A DNA stretch of 64,000 nt from Saxidomus purpurata (GCA_022818135.1 JAFMSR010000015.1:24945627-25009626), one strand, 5' to 3'; shown: positions 9,700-21,863, counted from the first letter of the stretch. Translations and numbers: made by a program. Notes: generated by a model not told the origin, from the letters alone.

Positions 9700-12667
9700 C
9701 TAAAGTCCATAAAACAAGAATGCATGCTATAGAACGAATGGAATAATGACGGAACACCAATGTAAAGTAAGGGAAAACTTTTCTATATCACAAGCTTTGT
9801 GTGTTATAAGACTGTGGAACAAATTCTGATTATTTCATATCACAAGAGGACTTTATATAAAGTTAACTTTTTAATACTTAACTAGTCTTTCTGCTAGTCT
9901 TTTTACTGCTGCCATTATAGGAAGAAATGTTTAAGCTGGTTACAAGTTTTCATTACTTCAACAAATCCATAAATACTGATCAATACTCATGACAAGTAGT
10001 GTTCCAAGTACATTTTGTAGTCTGAGTGTCGAATTTGCTGAGACTTCATTCTTTCTGAAATAGAACACTGCATCGGAACATTTCGTATTTGCAACTTGTC
10101 AATAAAATTTGATAGCGCAATGCTGTAGTCAAAATGTTAAAATTGTTCGGTTTATATGGAGCATATAATTATTTTGTAATGGTAAAAAGTTATCAAAGAC
10201 TGTGTTGCTGTGAGACGCTTTGTGTGCCAAACTGGCTACATGGTGGAGGGAGAACAGACTGGTCCAGAATCGGGGTCTCGTTAATAAATAAATAATAAGC
10301 ATATATTAAATAAAGTTCAGAATATATTAAGAACGGTATTTCGTCTTGATATAATCTGGAAACTGTTATCTGGTTGCAGTCGCAATGCAAACGCTAAAGT
10401 AGTCACAGAGGTAGATAATCTATACTACTCGAAATATAGTGTATTACATGTATCTGTGTTTTGAATAAAATTGAGACAGTACACATTATTGGTGTTAGTA
10501 AGATTCATTGCTCAATTTTAACATCAACATCAAAAAGTCGAATTGCAAGATGTGTTTACATAAAGCATCAGCTGCTGTCATAAAACACATAGCATTTATG
10601 TAAAGACTAGTAATGCGCTCAATCTGATAGATTTATTTATATTTTCACTTACTAGGCCCGATCTGTTTGCTGAATAGACTATGTTACCAGTCCGGAATCA
10701 AGTTAAACAGGTTTAGATCATCTGTGTTGCTGAATTGTCAGCAGTTGGGTGGGTACTTAATTGCTTGAATAGCTAATAATATTTCACAGTCAAGTCAAGT
10801 CACGAAATGCAATCGGGCGGAAAGATTTGGTTTGTTTTGTTAATATAAGTAGAGTATTGCACTTTTCGCTGCAAGATAATTTCAGAAGAAAAGTGCCTAC
10901 AATTTCGTTGCATTTGGAAAACGACTATTTTCGTGACAAGAACATCCGTATTTTAAGACCTCGGTTATGTTTTACAAATATTCTATGAAACCGCGTTGAA
11001 AGCATGGACGAGTTTGTGGTGTTGCTTATCGAAATAACTTAAAACTTGAATTGAAATTATCAACATCTGCTCCACCATTTGTCCTGGGCGCATTTTCCAG
11101 AAACACATCCATTACTTGGCTAAGGTGATACAAGTAGTTAAACGTGATTTCCGAGATCTGCATGCATTGAGAAGTCATGGATAATTACACGTCGGACATA
11201 TCCTCTGTATCATAGTTTACAAAAAGTCATCTTGGAGTAAACTTAATACAGAAAATGGAATAAAACATAACCGGCTTGCATTCTTTTGTTTTTATTTTTA
11301 AGTTTAACAGTTAAATTATAACCAAAGATGCTAAAAGAACTATCACTGATATAATTGTTCACAGAGCTGATAGAAGAAGTTTTGTTTTTTGTGCGCAGCA
11401 TACAAATGAAATGATACATACACAAAAAATTAGATGCAAGCAAAGCTTAATACGAGAAAAATGTAATAACATAAAACATTAATGGAAGAAAGGAAAAAGG
11501 TCAAATTTAACTGATATTATATGCTATCTAGACAGATAAAGTGTGTGCACTGCATTAAGATATTATCCAAACCAACAATCTGACAAAGTTTCGTCAATAT
11601 AAGTTCTTTTCCAAAATATCTGTAAGTATTAAAAGCTTTCTGTCTTCATTTCAGAACGTACTATGTGACTGTTGATCGAAGAAGGTGCGAAGAGCAAAAG
11701 CGGGAACTTCAGTTCATTCTTAGGCGGAGGTTCGGGCAAGCTGTATATTCTTACATGTTAAACTATAATGATCTTCACATAAACACTTTTAAGAATAGTT
11801 TTTGCTTATTTTCTTCTATATAATTCACAAAATGTTTAGAAAAAATATCGTTAAACGGATAAATCTATTACAAATATGCATAACTATGCGAAGCATTAAC
11901 AAACAACTGTAGATACGGTATTAGATATTTGCACAGCAAAATCCATCATTTATTTCTGTCACAAAGAACATAATAATTTTATAACTTGACGAGCCGAGAT
12001 CAGTAATTGCTGCAGCAGCATTAAGGTCTATCCATAAGTCTAAAATATAATTTTGTAGTTGACAGTTGCTAAAACTAAATGTCACGGTCACTAATTATTA
12101 GTCACTAGCATACACAGCAAACGCAATTTCAAACAATATTACTTCATTTTTTTAGATGAAAGATATTTAAATGAAGATTTAAGTACACAAAGTTTTATAT
12201 GATGTTGTAGAAATGTACGAGTGTTTTAATGTCTAAATAAGCAAAGACAAACAATTATGAAAAGGATATTTTATAAGCTCAGACGGAGCGATTGCATTAT
12301 TTCTAAGCAAATTACCCGCATGTATCATGGGACACTATTTGTTCTACCAACTTGCAGTTAGAATGTTTACCAATTAGGTTTTCGTCGGTTTAATAAATTT
12401 GTACATGGAAAATGACGAGGAAATCAAAATTACGACCTGTGTTTTCCTTTAAAAGCGAGTTTTGCATCTACGAACTATTTTGTCTATCTCTGATTTGTTT
12501 TAATGGATAATACTCACAGATACTTTCTATTGACCTTAAACTGATTGAAATTATAATTATGCTTTATCTTTGTGGATGTTAAAACACATACAGAAGTATA
12601 CATTAAAAACATTGATGCACAGAGAAGGTTGTTGATTGTTTGAGATATTAGACAATCTGACATATAT

Positions 12668-13021
12668 TCAATTGCGGGCCTCGTAAAATAGGCCGCAGCT
12701 GAAAGGGCGTCGAATACCAGGTAATTTTGTGCAGTAAACGCTAAGATCACAGTTATTAGTGACTGAAAACTCTTTTAAACAACTTAATGTATTTGTGTAA
12801 ACTCTTTCTGTTTTATCATTTATGCATAACCTAGCATTTAAGCACTTTTTTACTAGGCCCGAACCAAACCCGCAGAGGCCCGAAGAATAAACTTGTCGAT
12901 TAATTATGGGATCGAATATTTTTATTATTATTATTATTACCAAACATAATATTTTCATAGTGAAGAAATTTTTCATCGTTGTTTCAGGTGAATACTTTGG
13001 TTTAATTCCAATAATTTTCAT
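12668..13021 (-). CDS. Candidate small secreted Cys-containing protein (117 aa)
   Basis: I do not recognise it. The ORF has an ATG at 13021 and a second in-frame ATG at residue 16. It begins with a hydrophobic run (MKILCLVIIIIIKIF, residues about 21-35) that could be a signal peptide, followed by a Cys-containing tail (CGFGSGLVKKC, LSCLKEF, NNCDLSVYC, FSCGLFY). The isoleucine run is encoded by a short ATT/AAT microsatellite, so the signal peptide may be a coincidence. No equivalent is open in units 1 or 3. No splice site or expression signal supports it. It could equally be a chance ORF. Confidence 0.22.
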   Translation of the reverse strand: MKIIGIKPKYSPETTMKNFFTMKILCLVIIIIIKIFDPIINRQVYSSGLCGFGSGLVKKCLNARLCINDKTERVYTNTLSCLKEFSVTNNCDLSVYCTKLPGIRRPFSCGLFYEARN

Positions 13022-13814
13022 TCAATGAAACGACATAATGATAATAAAAAATCAATCGCAAAAAACAACTTTTGCCATAACTTTGACAACGTCAAATATA
13101 CTGAGCGCCGACTAATCAGGAGAAAAAGCGTATTAAAATACGGAACTCTGTCATACACATATATTACCAAATATATTTTTCCCGCAACTGTAAAAAGTAA
13201 ATCGGTGTTGCAGGCGCCATGCATTCATATTAAAGGCATTCTAGTAACAGCTGCTACAATGCTCTGTTGAAATGAGTGACATTGCTACAATTATTCAATC
13301 TGAGGCTACAGCATCATTTCTTTGATTAAACAAATCTGTATTTATCCAGCAAGACGCAAGACAAACAATATCACAAAGCGCTTGCCTCTATGACTAATTT
13401 GATATTTCTTGTCTATCGCTTTTACCTCCAGAAATTGTTTGTAGTCCATCTGGCTCCATGGTGTGATCTATTTTCCGTCTGTCTACATGTTGTTATCTAT
13501 TAAAATTAAAAAAGAAACAACTGATATATGCTGCGAAGCTGTTTGGTACGAAAATAATACTTGCAAAAACAATATGATTGCATTTCCCAGGTATGATTGA
13601 ATAATAGTTCATGATCGAGAAAGAATTAGCAAATATATGTATTACGATTATATCATGTGAGTTTCGACCGTAACAATTAGAATTATAAAGTCTAAAAGTC
13701 CATATACCAAAACCATTTGTAATGTATATTCTAAAATACATTTAAATGCCCATTTTAAATATAAACCGAACATTTTTTAATCGATTATACGGTAATTTGA
13801 CGGCACTGTCGCCG

Positions 13815-14040
13815 AGACTTATTTCTATATTCAGAATGACGTTTGTAAGCGTCTGTCATTAGGCGGTACAGATACTCGTCGTCAAACTAAATCAAGAGAC
13901 CCTTGAAGACGTTTTGTGAGCTTCTGTCATAAGTGATAAAGATACAGGTCGAAAACCAAATCAAGACTCTGTTTCCTTATCTTAATATTTGAAATGACGT
14001 TTGCTAGCTTGTGTCAGTAAACGGGTAAGATAGTGGTTGG
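13815..14040. repeat. Degenerate ~95-bp tandem repeat
   Basis: The phrase TGACGTTTGTAAGCGTCTGT followed by CATTAGGCGGTA and GATACTCGTCGTCAAAC occurs two to three times with divergence (13840, 13910, 13993). One more copy lies outside, at 9150-9240 in unit 1. This is an ancient repeat carried by the segmental duplication. Confidence 0.6.
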
Positions 14041-14597
14041 GGATATGCTAGCAAACTCACAAGCGTCACTGATACACTATTCGCATATATACCAAAGAAC
14101 GACAAATATAATATGTCCATAGGAAACAAACAAAGATACGCAACAATAAGCTATTATACACAATTTACCATGGGTTTTGTATCAATGCAAAAATTTAACC
14201 AGACAACATACATGTATTTGATATTGCTCCATTAGAGAAGCTTAATTGTTTGACTCGGTAACAAATATCCAATCTTCTTATAAATTTCATTATCTTGTTC
14301 AAATAAACAATATTTGTCCACTGAGAATAAGAACATTGTATAGGAAATAATGAGATAGGACTGCAGCATTTTATTTGCTTAGTGAGAAATAATTTAACAG
14401 CTTTTAGCTTAAAGGCAAACAAAACATCATGGAAAAAGTAGCTTTTCCCTTTGAATTAAACGTTCAAAGTTAAATTTTTTTTTATAACATTGCATGCCTT
14501 TTGGCAAAATTTAAATACCATTAGCCCTATTAAATCTGACACTGTAACACTTAAATCGCATAAAGTTTTGTTTTGGAAACAACGTGTATAACCTTAC

Positions 14598-14812
14598 CGA
14601 AATACAATATTCAAGCAAGGCAACATAAGAGACATATTGACGTCCCTCTCAAAGATTCCATCGAACTCGTATTTATGTACGATTAACTTATATTTGAAGT
14701 TATCACCATCTGATATAACGCCATGTTTACATTTCTTCATAGCTTGTCCTATATGTAATTGAATCCATTTAGTGTATGGTGTTCCATTGTAATATAAAGT
14801 TGACCTCGCCAC
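14598..14812 (-). CDS. Candidate exon, unknown family, copy 2
   Basis: The 215-nt segment is bounded on the minus strand by GAATTTAG before 14812 and by GTAAGG after 14598, good acceptor and donor dinucleotides, and is open throughout. It encodes about 71 residues containing YYNGTPYTKWIQLHIGQ, KKCKHGVISDGDNFKYK and FERDVNMSLMLPC. The pattern (a charged turn, F-K-Y-K strand, then alternating hydrophobics) aligns loosely with the copies at 9377-9699 and 25578-25838. I cannot assign a family. A secreted beta-sandwich would fit but is speculation. It looks the best preserved of the three. Confidence 0.4.
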
Positions 14813-15405
14813 CTAAATTCCATAAAAACAAAAAATTAATGCATGCTAAAGAAACGAATGGAAAAATGACGGAACACCAATGAGAAAACATTTCTTAATC
14901 AAAAACTTTGCCTGTTAAGGACAGGCGGATGAAATTATGATTATTTCATATTACAAGAAGACTGGATAAACATTTCACTTCGTCTTTCTACTAGTATATT
15001 TACTGCTGCCATTATGAGAAGAACTATGTAAACATAGTCAAATTGATCAAATTTTTCGATTTAAATTGAGCATATCAATATTTTGTAATGGGAAAATATC
15101 AAAGACTGGAATGCTGTAAAGTGATTTGTGCGCAAAAATGACTAAATGGATGGTCGTTAATAACTAATAAGCACCTATCAAATAAATTTTAGAATAAATT
15201 TAGAACGATAATTCTTCTTGATTTAATCTGAAAGACTGACTTAGATAGTTTAAGCAGGTGAAAACTCTGGTTAATGTCCCGATGCAAATACTAGTGACAG
15301 GGGTAGGTAATCCATACTAGTTGAAACATATAGTATTGACTGTGATGAAACTAAAACAGTAAAAATGAGTTTCTAGTTAGATTCATTGCTCAATTTTACC
15401 ATCAC

Positions 15406-15665
15406 TTCGTTGTTGTTGGAGGAGTTTAACGCCCGTACCAACCGTATTTTTGGTCAATTTAACAGGCGAACAGTTTACCTAACAATTGGTCTTGGGAAGA
15501 ACCAGTACTAGACATCTATCCTCCGTTAGAAACTACCAACTTTCTCACATAAACAGACGTGGTCAGCAGCAGGGGGGTGAACCCATAGCCCTCAATCTTC
15601 GAGAGGTTACAGTGATTTCAAGACAGAGACTCAAACCACTTGACCACGGAGGCGGACTTGCCATC
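15406..15665 (-). mobile_element. tRNA-derived SINE
   Basis: Read on the minus strand, the head at about 15660 starts GCCTCCGTGGTCAAGTGGTT (Ser/Leu-type A box), continues with TGAAATCACTGTAACCTCTC and has a B box GGGTTCACCCCCC. The body runs to GGGCGTTAAACTCC with a (CAA)n tail, CCAACAACAACG. This head-to-tail layout and tail are widespread in mollusc SINEs. It lies inside duplication unit 2, with no counterpart at the matching place in unit 1. Confidence 0.8.
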
Positions 15666-16198
15666 AACCTCGAAACTTCGATGAGCAGGTGTTTACATAA
15701 AGCATCAGCTGATGTAATAAAATACATATCATTTATGTGACAAAATCTAATGCATTCAAATTAATAGATTTATTCTTATGTTCACTTACTAAGCCTGATC
15801 CACATGCTGAAAAGATTATCTGACCAATCACATGTTGAGATCCTTTTTGTTGCAGCTCTATCCGGAATAAAAGGGTTCCATCTCGGTAAAATGAATAAAT
15901 CGAAATTAAGATGCATTGACTGAAAAACATACATCAGACATGCAGGAATCGTATTTATGCGCATGTGGTCAACATAACAGCTTAATTGTAAGTGAATCTT
16001 ACACCATACAATAGGTTGAATTCTACTGTTTTGTAAGACGTTCTTAATAGTTGCAATTGGCCACAAATAACTAAGTTGTCGAACATTTTCATTTTTATTT
16101 CTTAAAAAAGTGAGATCCATTGAGAGACACAACATTAATTGTGCAATAATGGGCGTATTAGACTTACATGTTTTTCGTTGAATATGTATAACATACTG

Positions 16199-16416
16199 AT
16201 ACCCCGTTTAAAAGTATACTCAGTCAAAGTTTTTAATAAGTGATTTTCATTGAGTAGTTTCTCAACAAAGATACCCCGTTTAAAAGTATACTCAGTCAAA
16301 GTTTTTAATAAGTGATTTTCATTGAGTAGTTTCTCAACAAAGATACCCCGTTTAAAAGTATACTCAGTCAAAGTTTTTAATAAGTGATTTTCATTGAGTA
16401 GTTTCTCAACAAAGAT
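16199..16416. repeat. 72-bp tandem repeat, 3 copies
   Basis: Identical units starting ATACCCCGTTTAAAAGTATA begin at 16199, 16271 and 16343. Because 72 is divisible by three, the minus strand (16135-16371) reads as a 24-residue peptide repeat with TEYTFKRGIFVEKLLNENHL. There is no signal or domain, so the peptide is probably fortuitous. Confidence 0.95.
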
Positions 16417-17504
16417 TTAAGTTCGTTGTTTTCGCTAAGTACTGTCAAGCAATCATAATCCATAAAGGTAATTCTGACTGCTAAAAATTCGGCAGGATTT
16501 GAATGAATAGCTAACAGAGAATACACGCAATGCTATCGGACGGAAGGATTTGATTTGTTTCGTTATTAAAAGTCGAGTATAGACTTTACACTGCACGAAG
16601 ATATCAGGGTAAAAGTGTCTACAAATCCACTGTATTTGGAGACAAGAACATTCGAATGTTAAGACCTCGGTTATGTTTCACAAATATTGCGCGAAGCCGC
16701 GAAGAAAGCTTGGACGTGTTAGAAGCGTTGATTATCGAACGAACCTAAATCTTGACTTTAAATTATCAACGACTGTTTTCTTGGCAGGCTCTACCATGTG
16801 TCATGGACGCATTTTTCATAACCACAACAGTTAAATCTGCTAAATTTTATACAAACCATGGATAGTTACATGAGGAAAATAACTTGGGTATTACAGTTTA
16901 CAAAATGTCATCTTGGCGCAAACCTACTACATGTATATAAAACAAAACAAGAAAAGAATTGATGCGAAGCATCATAGACGCGGCAAAATGGCTTTCAATG
17001 AGCAAAATAATAACACCAGGTACTACATAAATTGTATGACGTGGTAATTTGCTTAATAGAAACACTGTATTTCAACATATCTCGCGGCAGTTGGCCTACA
17101 ATATTTATTCAAAACAATAATACACTTCTTTATATAGGAAACAATTCACATACTGTGACCCCTTTATTATTTGTTCGGAAAAACAATTATTATTTCATTT
17201 ATGCGTTAAAGTATTCGGTATACACTGTAAAGTTACAGAAACAACATACATAGTCTATAATTTCCACCAACTTATGGGCCTGACCAAAGTATCGTGATGT
17301 ATTTAGTTTAAAAAGTGATAAAAAGTAAATTATAACATTACTCACGATTTTGTCTCTTTATACAAAGAGTAGAAAACATATGTTATATTATGCCATTAAC
17401 AACATAGGAACCGACATTCCGTCAAAAATGACGTCATATTGTGTAACATAACGTTAAATAAATATCCGCGTAGAAAATAACGCTTTGCATTTATTCACAT
17501 TTTG

Positions 17505-17760
17505 TAATATCTGGTAATATTTAGATTCGAAATGATATTCTTTTCAGCGTTGTTATCGTCTAATAAACAGTTCTTTGTCGTTCTGATGCGCAGTTATAAA
17601 CCACTCATGCCTCCGGCCTTCTTGGTTAATTACAGCGCGGCCTGAGTGGTTTATAACTGCGCACCACAACTCCTTTTATTTTAGACGATGAACACCGCTG
17701 GAACGGAAATTATTTCATTAGCAAAATGCGAATTTTATGAATTTGGAACCTATTCCACTC
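17505..17760. mobile_element. Hairpin MITE, copy B
   Basis: The inner arms CAGTTATAAACCACTCATGC (about 17590) and CCTGAGTGGTTTATAACTGC (about 17641) face each other. The outer arms are CGTCTAATAAAC and TTTATTTTAGACG. The right flank AACACCGCTGGAACGG is the inverse of the left flank of copy A (9240-9420). The loop differs from copy A. Confidence 0.65.
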
Positions 17761-18179
17761 TGAAAAGTTTTGTCTTTATACTATTCTAAATAGACGATAA
17801 ATGACCAGATCTGTAATCAGTCATTATCGTATTGTTTATACCTAAACTTAATTTTACATTGTCATTATCCTTACTAGTCTGATATGAATGAAGATATTAA
17901 TGAATATTTGCAGAAAAACATTTAAAAGGTGGGTTTAAAGTTGAAAAGATAAGAAAAAAACAGAATGAAGAAAAAAGATGACCAACTTGCATTCTTGCAT
18001 AAATCAAAATGTCAAATATGTAAAAACGACTGTACTTGTAATACTTATACACAAAATAGTAATTCATCTCATTTACTTGCCCGTGACAGTATTAAACATG
18101 TACCGGTATTAAATATAAATAATTCCGTAGATTTTGGGTTTAAAGGAAATGGTCTTCATATTACCAGCTAAATATACAG

Positions 18180-18770
18180 CATTTAATGCCAAAAATTGAT
18201 GAACTTAGGGGACCTTGAGTCATCCTTCATCGCCTGATATATTAGGCTTAAGTGAAACTTTTTACAGAATGACATTGAGGATAATGAGTTACAAATACGA
18301 AATTATACTTTTTGAAAGAAAAGACCGCAATGGAAAGAAAGGGGTGGTATAATTGTATACATAGCTGAGAATATATCATACAAACGTCGACATGATTTCG
18401 AAGTTAACGACATCGAGTCAATATGGCTCCAGATATTTTATGAAAAATGTAATCCTTTTTCTTTGTTAACTTTGTATACCGACCACCTAAATCGCAACAA
18501 ACGTGGATTGATTTGTATGAGACACAAATAGATATTGCAGACTGTTCAACCCAAGAATACTGTCTCCTAGGCGATTATAATATTAACTTTTTTCCTGGAA
18601 ATAGTAAAAGTACATTCAGTAATTCAAAATGGGCAGATATGATTGCTAAGTTTGGCCTCAAACAACTGATATCAACGCCTACAAGAATAACTAAGAGAAG
18701 TTCTACAATTATAGACCACATATATACAAATTGTCTTGATCATTTTAAAGAGGCATCTACTTCGAATTAG
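18180..18770 (+). pseudogene. LINE endonuclease (APE) fragment
   Basis: An APE-like endonuclease of a retrotransposon, which would nick the target DNA. Visible pieces across frames are SPDILGLSETF (about 18230-18262), a GKKGGGIIVYI stretch (about 18340), LLGDYNINFF (about 18565) and TRITKRSSTIIDHIYTN (about 18680-18732), in the family order. Frame shifts near 18250, 18470 and after 18770 disrupt it. The GDYN and DHIYTN motifs correspond to catalytic-region signatures of the family. It cannot be active as it stands. Confidence 0.75.
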
Positions 18771-18956
18771 CAATTAGTGACCATTATCCTATATGTTTGA
18801 CTTACTCTGGTAGTTATAAATCAATCAAGAAAAATGATCTAAAGTAATAAAGTACAGGTCGTTTAGAAGTTCAATAAACAACTATTCCAAAATGACGTTC
18901 TTCTCTCTGGTATTGAAAATGTTGAGACTCTCATAGAACCAAACTATGCCTTAGAT

Positions 18957-19343
18957 ATGTTCTACAGTATACTAAATAATGTATTATCCAAACATGCTCC
19001 AATAAAAGAAAAGGGAGTTAAGCATGAACACCAACCAGACTGGTTTACGGAAGAAATAAAATCAGTTATACAAGAAAGAGACAATTTGAAGAAAATTGGT
19101 AATCATGATAAATATAAAATTCTTAGAAATAAATCGTCAACTCTCATCAAAAGGAGTAAACGCGATTTCTTTAATAAAGCTGTTCAGTGTAATAAAGACT
19201 CAGCTTATTTATGGAAAAATCTTAAAGATATCTCTAATCTGAACCATGGAAATAAAATAAAAATGCCACAAAAACTGATAAAATCTGGCGTAGAAATTGA
19301 AGGTAGTTTAAATATAGTTGATGAAATAAATAAACTTTTATAA
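18957..19343 (+). pseudogene. LINE linker between endonuclease and RT
   Basis: The 128-aa open frame contains HAPIKEKGVKHEHQPDWFTE and SAYLWKNLKDISNLNHG. This is the typical region between endonuclease and reverse transcriptase in CR1/Jockey-like elements (PWF/DWF..EI..., then WK.L...). It is in a different frame from the endonuclease and ends before the RT. Confidence 0.7.
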
Positions 19344-19626
19344 ATATTGCAAACATAATATCAAAAACCGCATTTTCAAAAGAACACTTTTCCTCTTTAA
19401 AAATCAGATTAGATGCAAAATTAAATAGTCGCGAGTTTGACATAAGTTCATTTCACCATTTGAAGTTCGTAAGATTATAGATAAATTAGATATAAATAAA
19501 TCAACAGGTTTGGACGGGATAGGCCCAAATTTTTGAAATATTGTGGTGATACTATTACACCATGTATAGCGTCATTTTAACAATAGTATCAGTACTGGAA
19601 TTTCCCTAATAAACTGAAGGAATCTC

Positions 19627-20520
19627 GTGTGTACCAATATTCAAGTCGGTCTCAAAGAAGAAGCTGAAAACTATCGTCCTATTTCTATTCTACCTACCAT
19701 TTCTAAGATTTATGAACGTCACATAGCTTCTCAAATCCATACTTATTTCAAGACTACTGATGTCATACATAAAACACAATCTGGTTTCAGAAAACATCTT
19801 CGTGCAATACAGCCTCACAAAGGTTAACTGATGCTTGGATTAAGGATGTTGATAGTGGAAAAGTAATTGGAACAGTGTTTCTAGATTTAAGAAAAGCATT
19901 CGATTTAGTTGACCACGAGATCCTCCTCTATAAATTAAAATTGTATCATTTTTCTGACAAAACTATCAAATTATTTGTATCGTATTTGTCGAACAGGCGG
20001 CAGATGGTTAAAGTAGGAAACGTACAATCTGAGATGCTCACAGTCAAATCGGGTGTGCCACAAGGGTCAATACTTGGACCTCTACTTTTCTTTATTATAC
20101 ATTAACGATATCACATTTTCATGTCAAGATTCAAACATAGATTTGTATGCTGATGACTCCACTTTATATGAATCCGGATTCCATCTTAAAGAAATTGAAG
20201 AGAAACTGCAAGTAAATCTAAATAATATCATTGACTGGTGCGCAAACAATAATATGTCTCGTTTTGGGGAGGCTGCGTTTTTGGTACGTGGCATTCCCTG
20301 TTTGATATTATTTTCGTTTTTACATCCGTTAAAGACAAAGTGTATGGTTATCGGATCTACATATAAACTAAAACACACAAACACACTGAATCTAAGTATT
20401 AATGGCATACTTTTAGAGAATGCAACAGTCCAAAAAGTACTAGGTGTGTATATTGACAATACCCTAAATTGGCATGCTCATATAGATTATGTATGTAAAA
20501 GCTTAATACCAAAATAGCAT
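19627..20520 (+). pseudogene. LINE reverse transcriptase fragment
   Basis: RT blocks are spread over three frames: YRPISILPTISKIYERHI (about 19672-19725), the A motif FLDLRKAFDLVDHEIL (about 19878-19925), GVPQGSILGPLLF (20054-20092) and the C motif YADDSTLY (about 20145-20168), then NNIIDWCANNNMS. The two aspartates of YADD are kept. Frame shifts near 19830 and 20095 break the ORF. After NNNMS about 60 bp interrupts the usual short link to KTKCMVIGS (20255-20330). A later piece (20842-21039) has FSMKVWNDIPFDIRGI, the C-terminal signature of these elements. Confidence 0.85.
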
Positions 20521-21029
20521 TATTAAAACGCATTTTGTTCCTTCTCACAGATGAGACGAAAATTATGTTATATAACGCGTACTTTTGCCAATATTCGATT
20601 ACTGTTGTACAATCTGGGGAAAAGATAACAAAACTATATGAACAAAATAAACATGCTACAAAAACGAGTTGCAAAAATTATCTTAAATAAGCCGATGAAA
20701 ACACCAACTTAGGGCTATATAAACATTAAAATGGCTTTCTTTTTACTGATAAGTGTAAATACCACACTGCTGTTCTTGTGTATAAAGTTATGAATCATAT
20801 GTCGCCATCATATATGTCAGAGATTTTGATATTTTCCAAAAATGAAAAACATAACCTGCGATCTTCTGTGCACAACGATCTTGTTTTACAAAGAATACCT
20901 CGAACCAATTATTATAAAGATTCATTCTCGTATTTTTAGTATGAAAGTTTGGAATGATATTCCGTTTGATATTAGAGGAATTCCTGAACTCAAAACATTT
21001 AAATACAAATACAAGAACTATCTATTAAG

Positions 21030-21610
21030 TAACACTTAACACTACAGTTTGGACTAAATTTTTGAGTGTCTGTCGTATCAAAAGAAAGTTTCAACAATTT
21101 AAACAATTTTTGTCTCCTTTTTGCTATCTAACTTTGGCAAACAAATATACTATTTGAAAAATATGATTGTTCAATTGAAATGTATAACTAGCAAATCAAA
21201 TTTTGTTTCATAATGCTTTATCGACGGTATGTTGTTGTTGTTACATTTTATTCTTCTTTTTATTTGTTGAAGGCCATATGGAAATAAAATTGTTCTAAAT
21301 TAAAAATTTACTTCTACTAATATATTTCCGCGCTAACTTTTTGGTCTAAATTTTTGAGTGTCTGTCTTATCAAAAGAAAGTTTCAACAATTTTAACATTT
21401 TTGTCTTACTTTTGTCATATCTAACCTTGCAAAAAAATAGACTTTTGAAAAATATGATTGTTAAATTGTAAAAATGTATAAGTAGTAAATCATATTTTGT
21501 TTCATTTTCTCTATCAACGATATGTTATTTTTGTTGCATTTTAATTCTTCTTTTACTTGTTGAAGGCCTATGAAAATAAGATGTATTTTGATTTACATGT
21601 AAATCCTTGT
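21030..21610 (+). repeat. Duplicated LINE 3' UTR (~295 bp, two copies)
   Basis: AAATTTTTGAGTGTCTGTCG (from 21056) and the following 240 bp recur from 21350 with about 85 percent identity, each ending GTTGAAGGCC(AT)ATG..AATAA. The LINE therefore carries a tandem 3' UTR. The first copy ends near an ATTAAAAATT stretch that may be an older poly-A/tail, suggesting two nested 3' ends. Confidence 0.85.
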
Positions 21611-21863
21611 ATGTCTGATATGTAACCTTCATGAAATAAAGATTTTTTATTATTATTATTATAATTCTTTTGTATTCACAATAACTATATCTTGAAATTT
21701 AACCGTATAATTACAACCAAAGATGCTACTAACACTGTCATTGATATAACTATTGTGTGCGCAAGATATACATGAAATGATACACACAAATGTATGCAAG
21801 CAAAAAATAATACGACAAAAGGGAATATAAAACGTTATTGGAATATATTTAAAATGGTTAAAC

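Larger units (their letters stand above)
3265..11850. repeat. Segmental duplication, unit 1
   Basis: This is the first of three diverged direct copies of a block that is otherwise about 9 kb. Shared blocks in the same order include 3290-3600 (with unit 2 at 11870-12130 and unit 3 at 22660-22920), 6150-6420 (unit 3, 23660-23950), 6640-7160 (unit 2, 13230-13745), 9690-9790 (unit 2, 14815-14910), 10190-10400 (unit 2, 15110-15400; unit 3, 26550-26640), 10560-10700 (unit 2, 15685-15830) and 10790-11060 (unit 2, 16510-16770). Identity looks like 70-85 percent with many indels. Unit 1 also holds the element at 7581-8836 and the hairpin at 9240-9420, not found at the matching places in other units. 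Most shared blocks are not open in one frame, so much of this is non-coding or decayed. Confidence 0.7.
17940..21662 (+). mobile_element. Decayed non-LTR retrotransposon (CR1/Jockey-type LINE)
   Basis: Plus-strand fragments in several frames give an APE-type endonuclease (about 18180-18760), a linker, and a reverse transcriptase (19640-20520), followed by a long 3' UTR and a tail of ATT repeats (TTTTTTATTATTATTATTAT, ending near 21662). At least five frame changes break it. It is inserted in unit 2 of the segmental duplication, so it is younger than that duplication or at least private to this copy. The upstream limit is uncertain. The 68-aa frame at 17965-18171 ends with residues typical of the start of the endonuclease domain (FGFKGNGLHI). 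Confidence 0.85.

Noticed and set aside
15782..16135. 117-aa minus-strand frame with ATG
   Set aside because: No signal peptide or domain, and the corresponding part of unit 1 has no matching frame.
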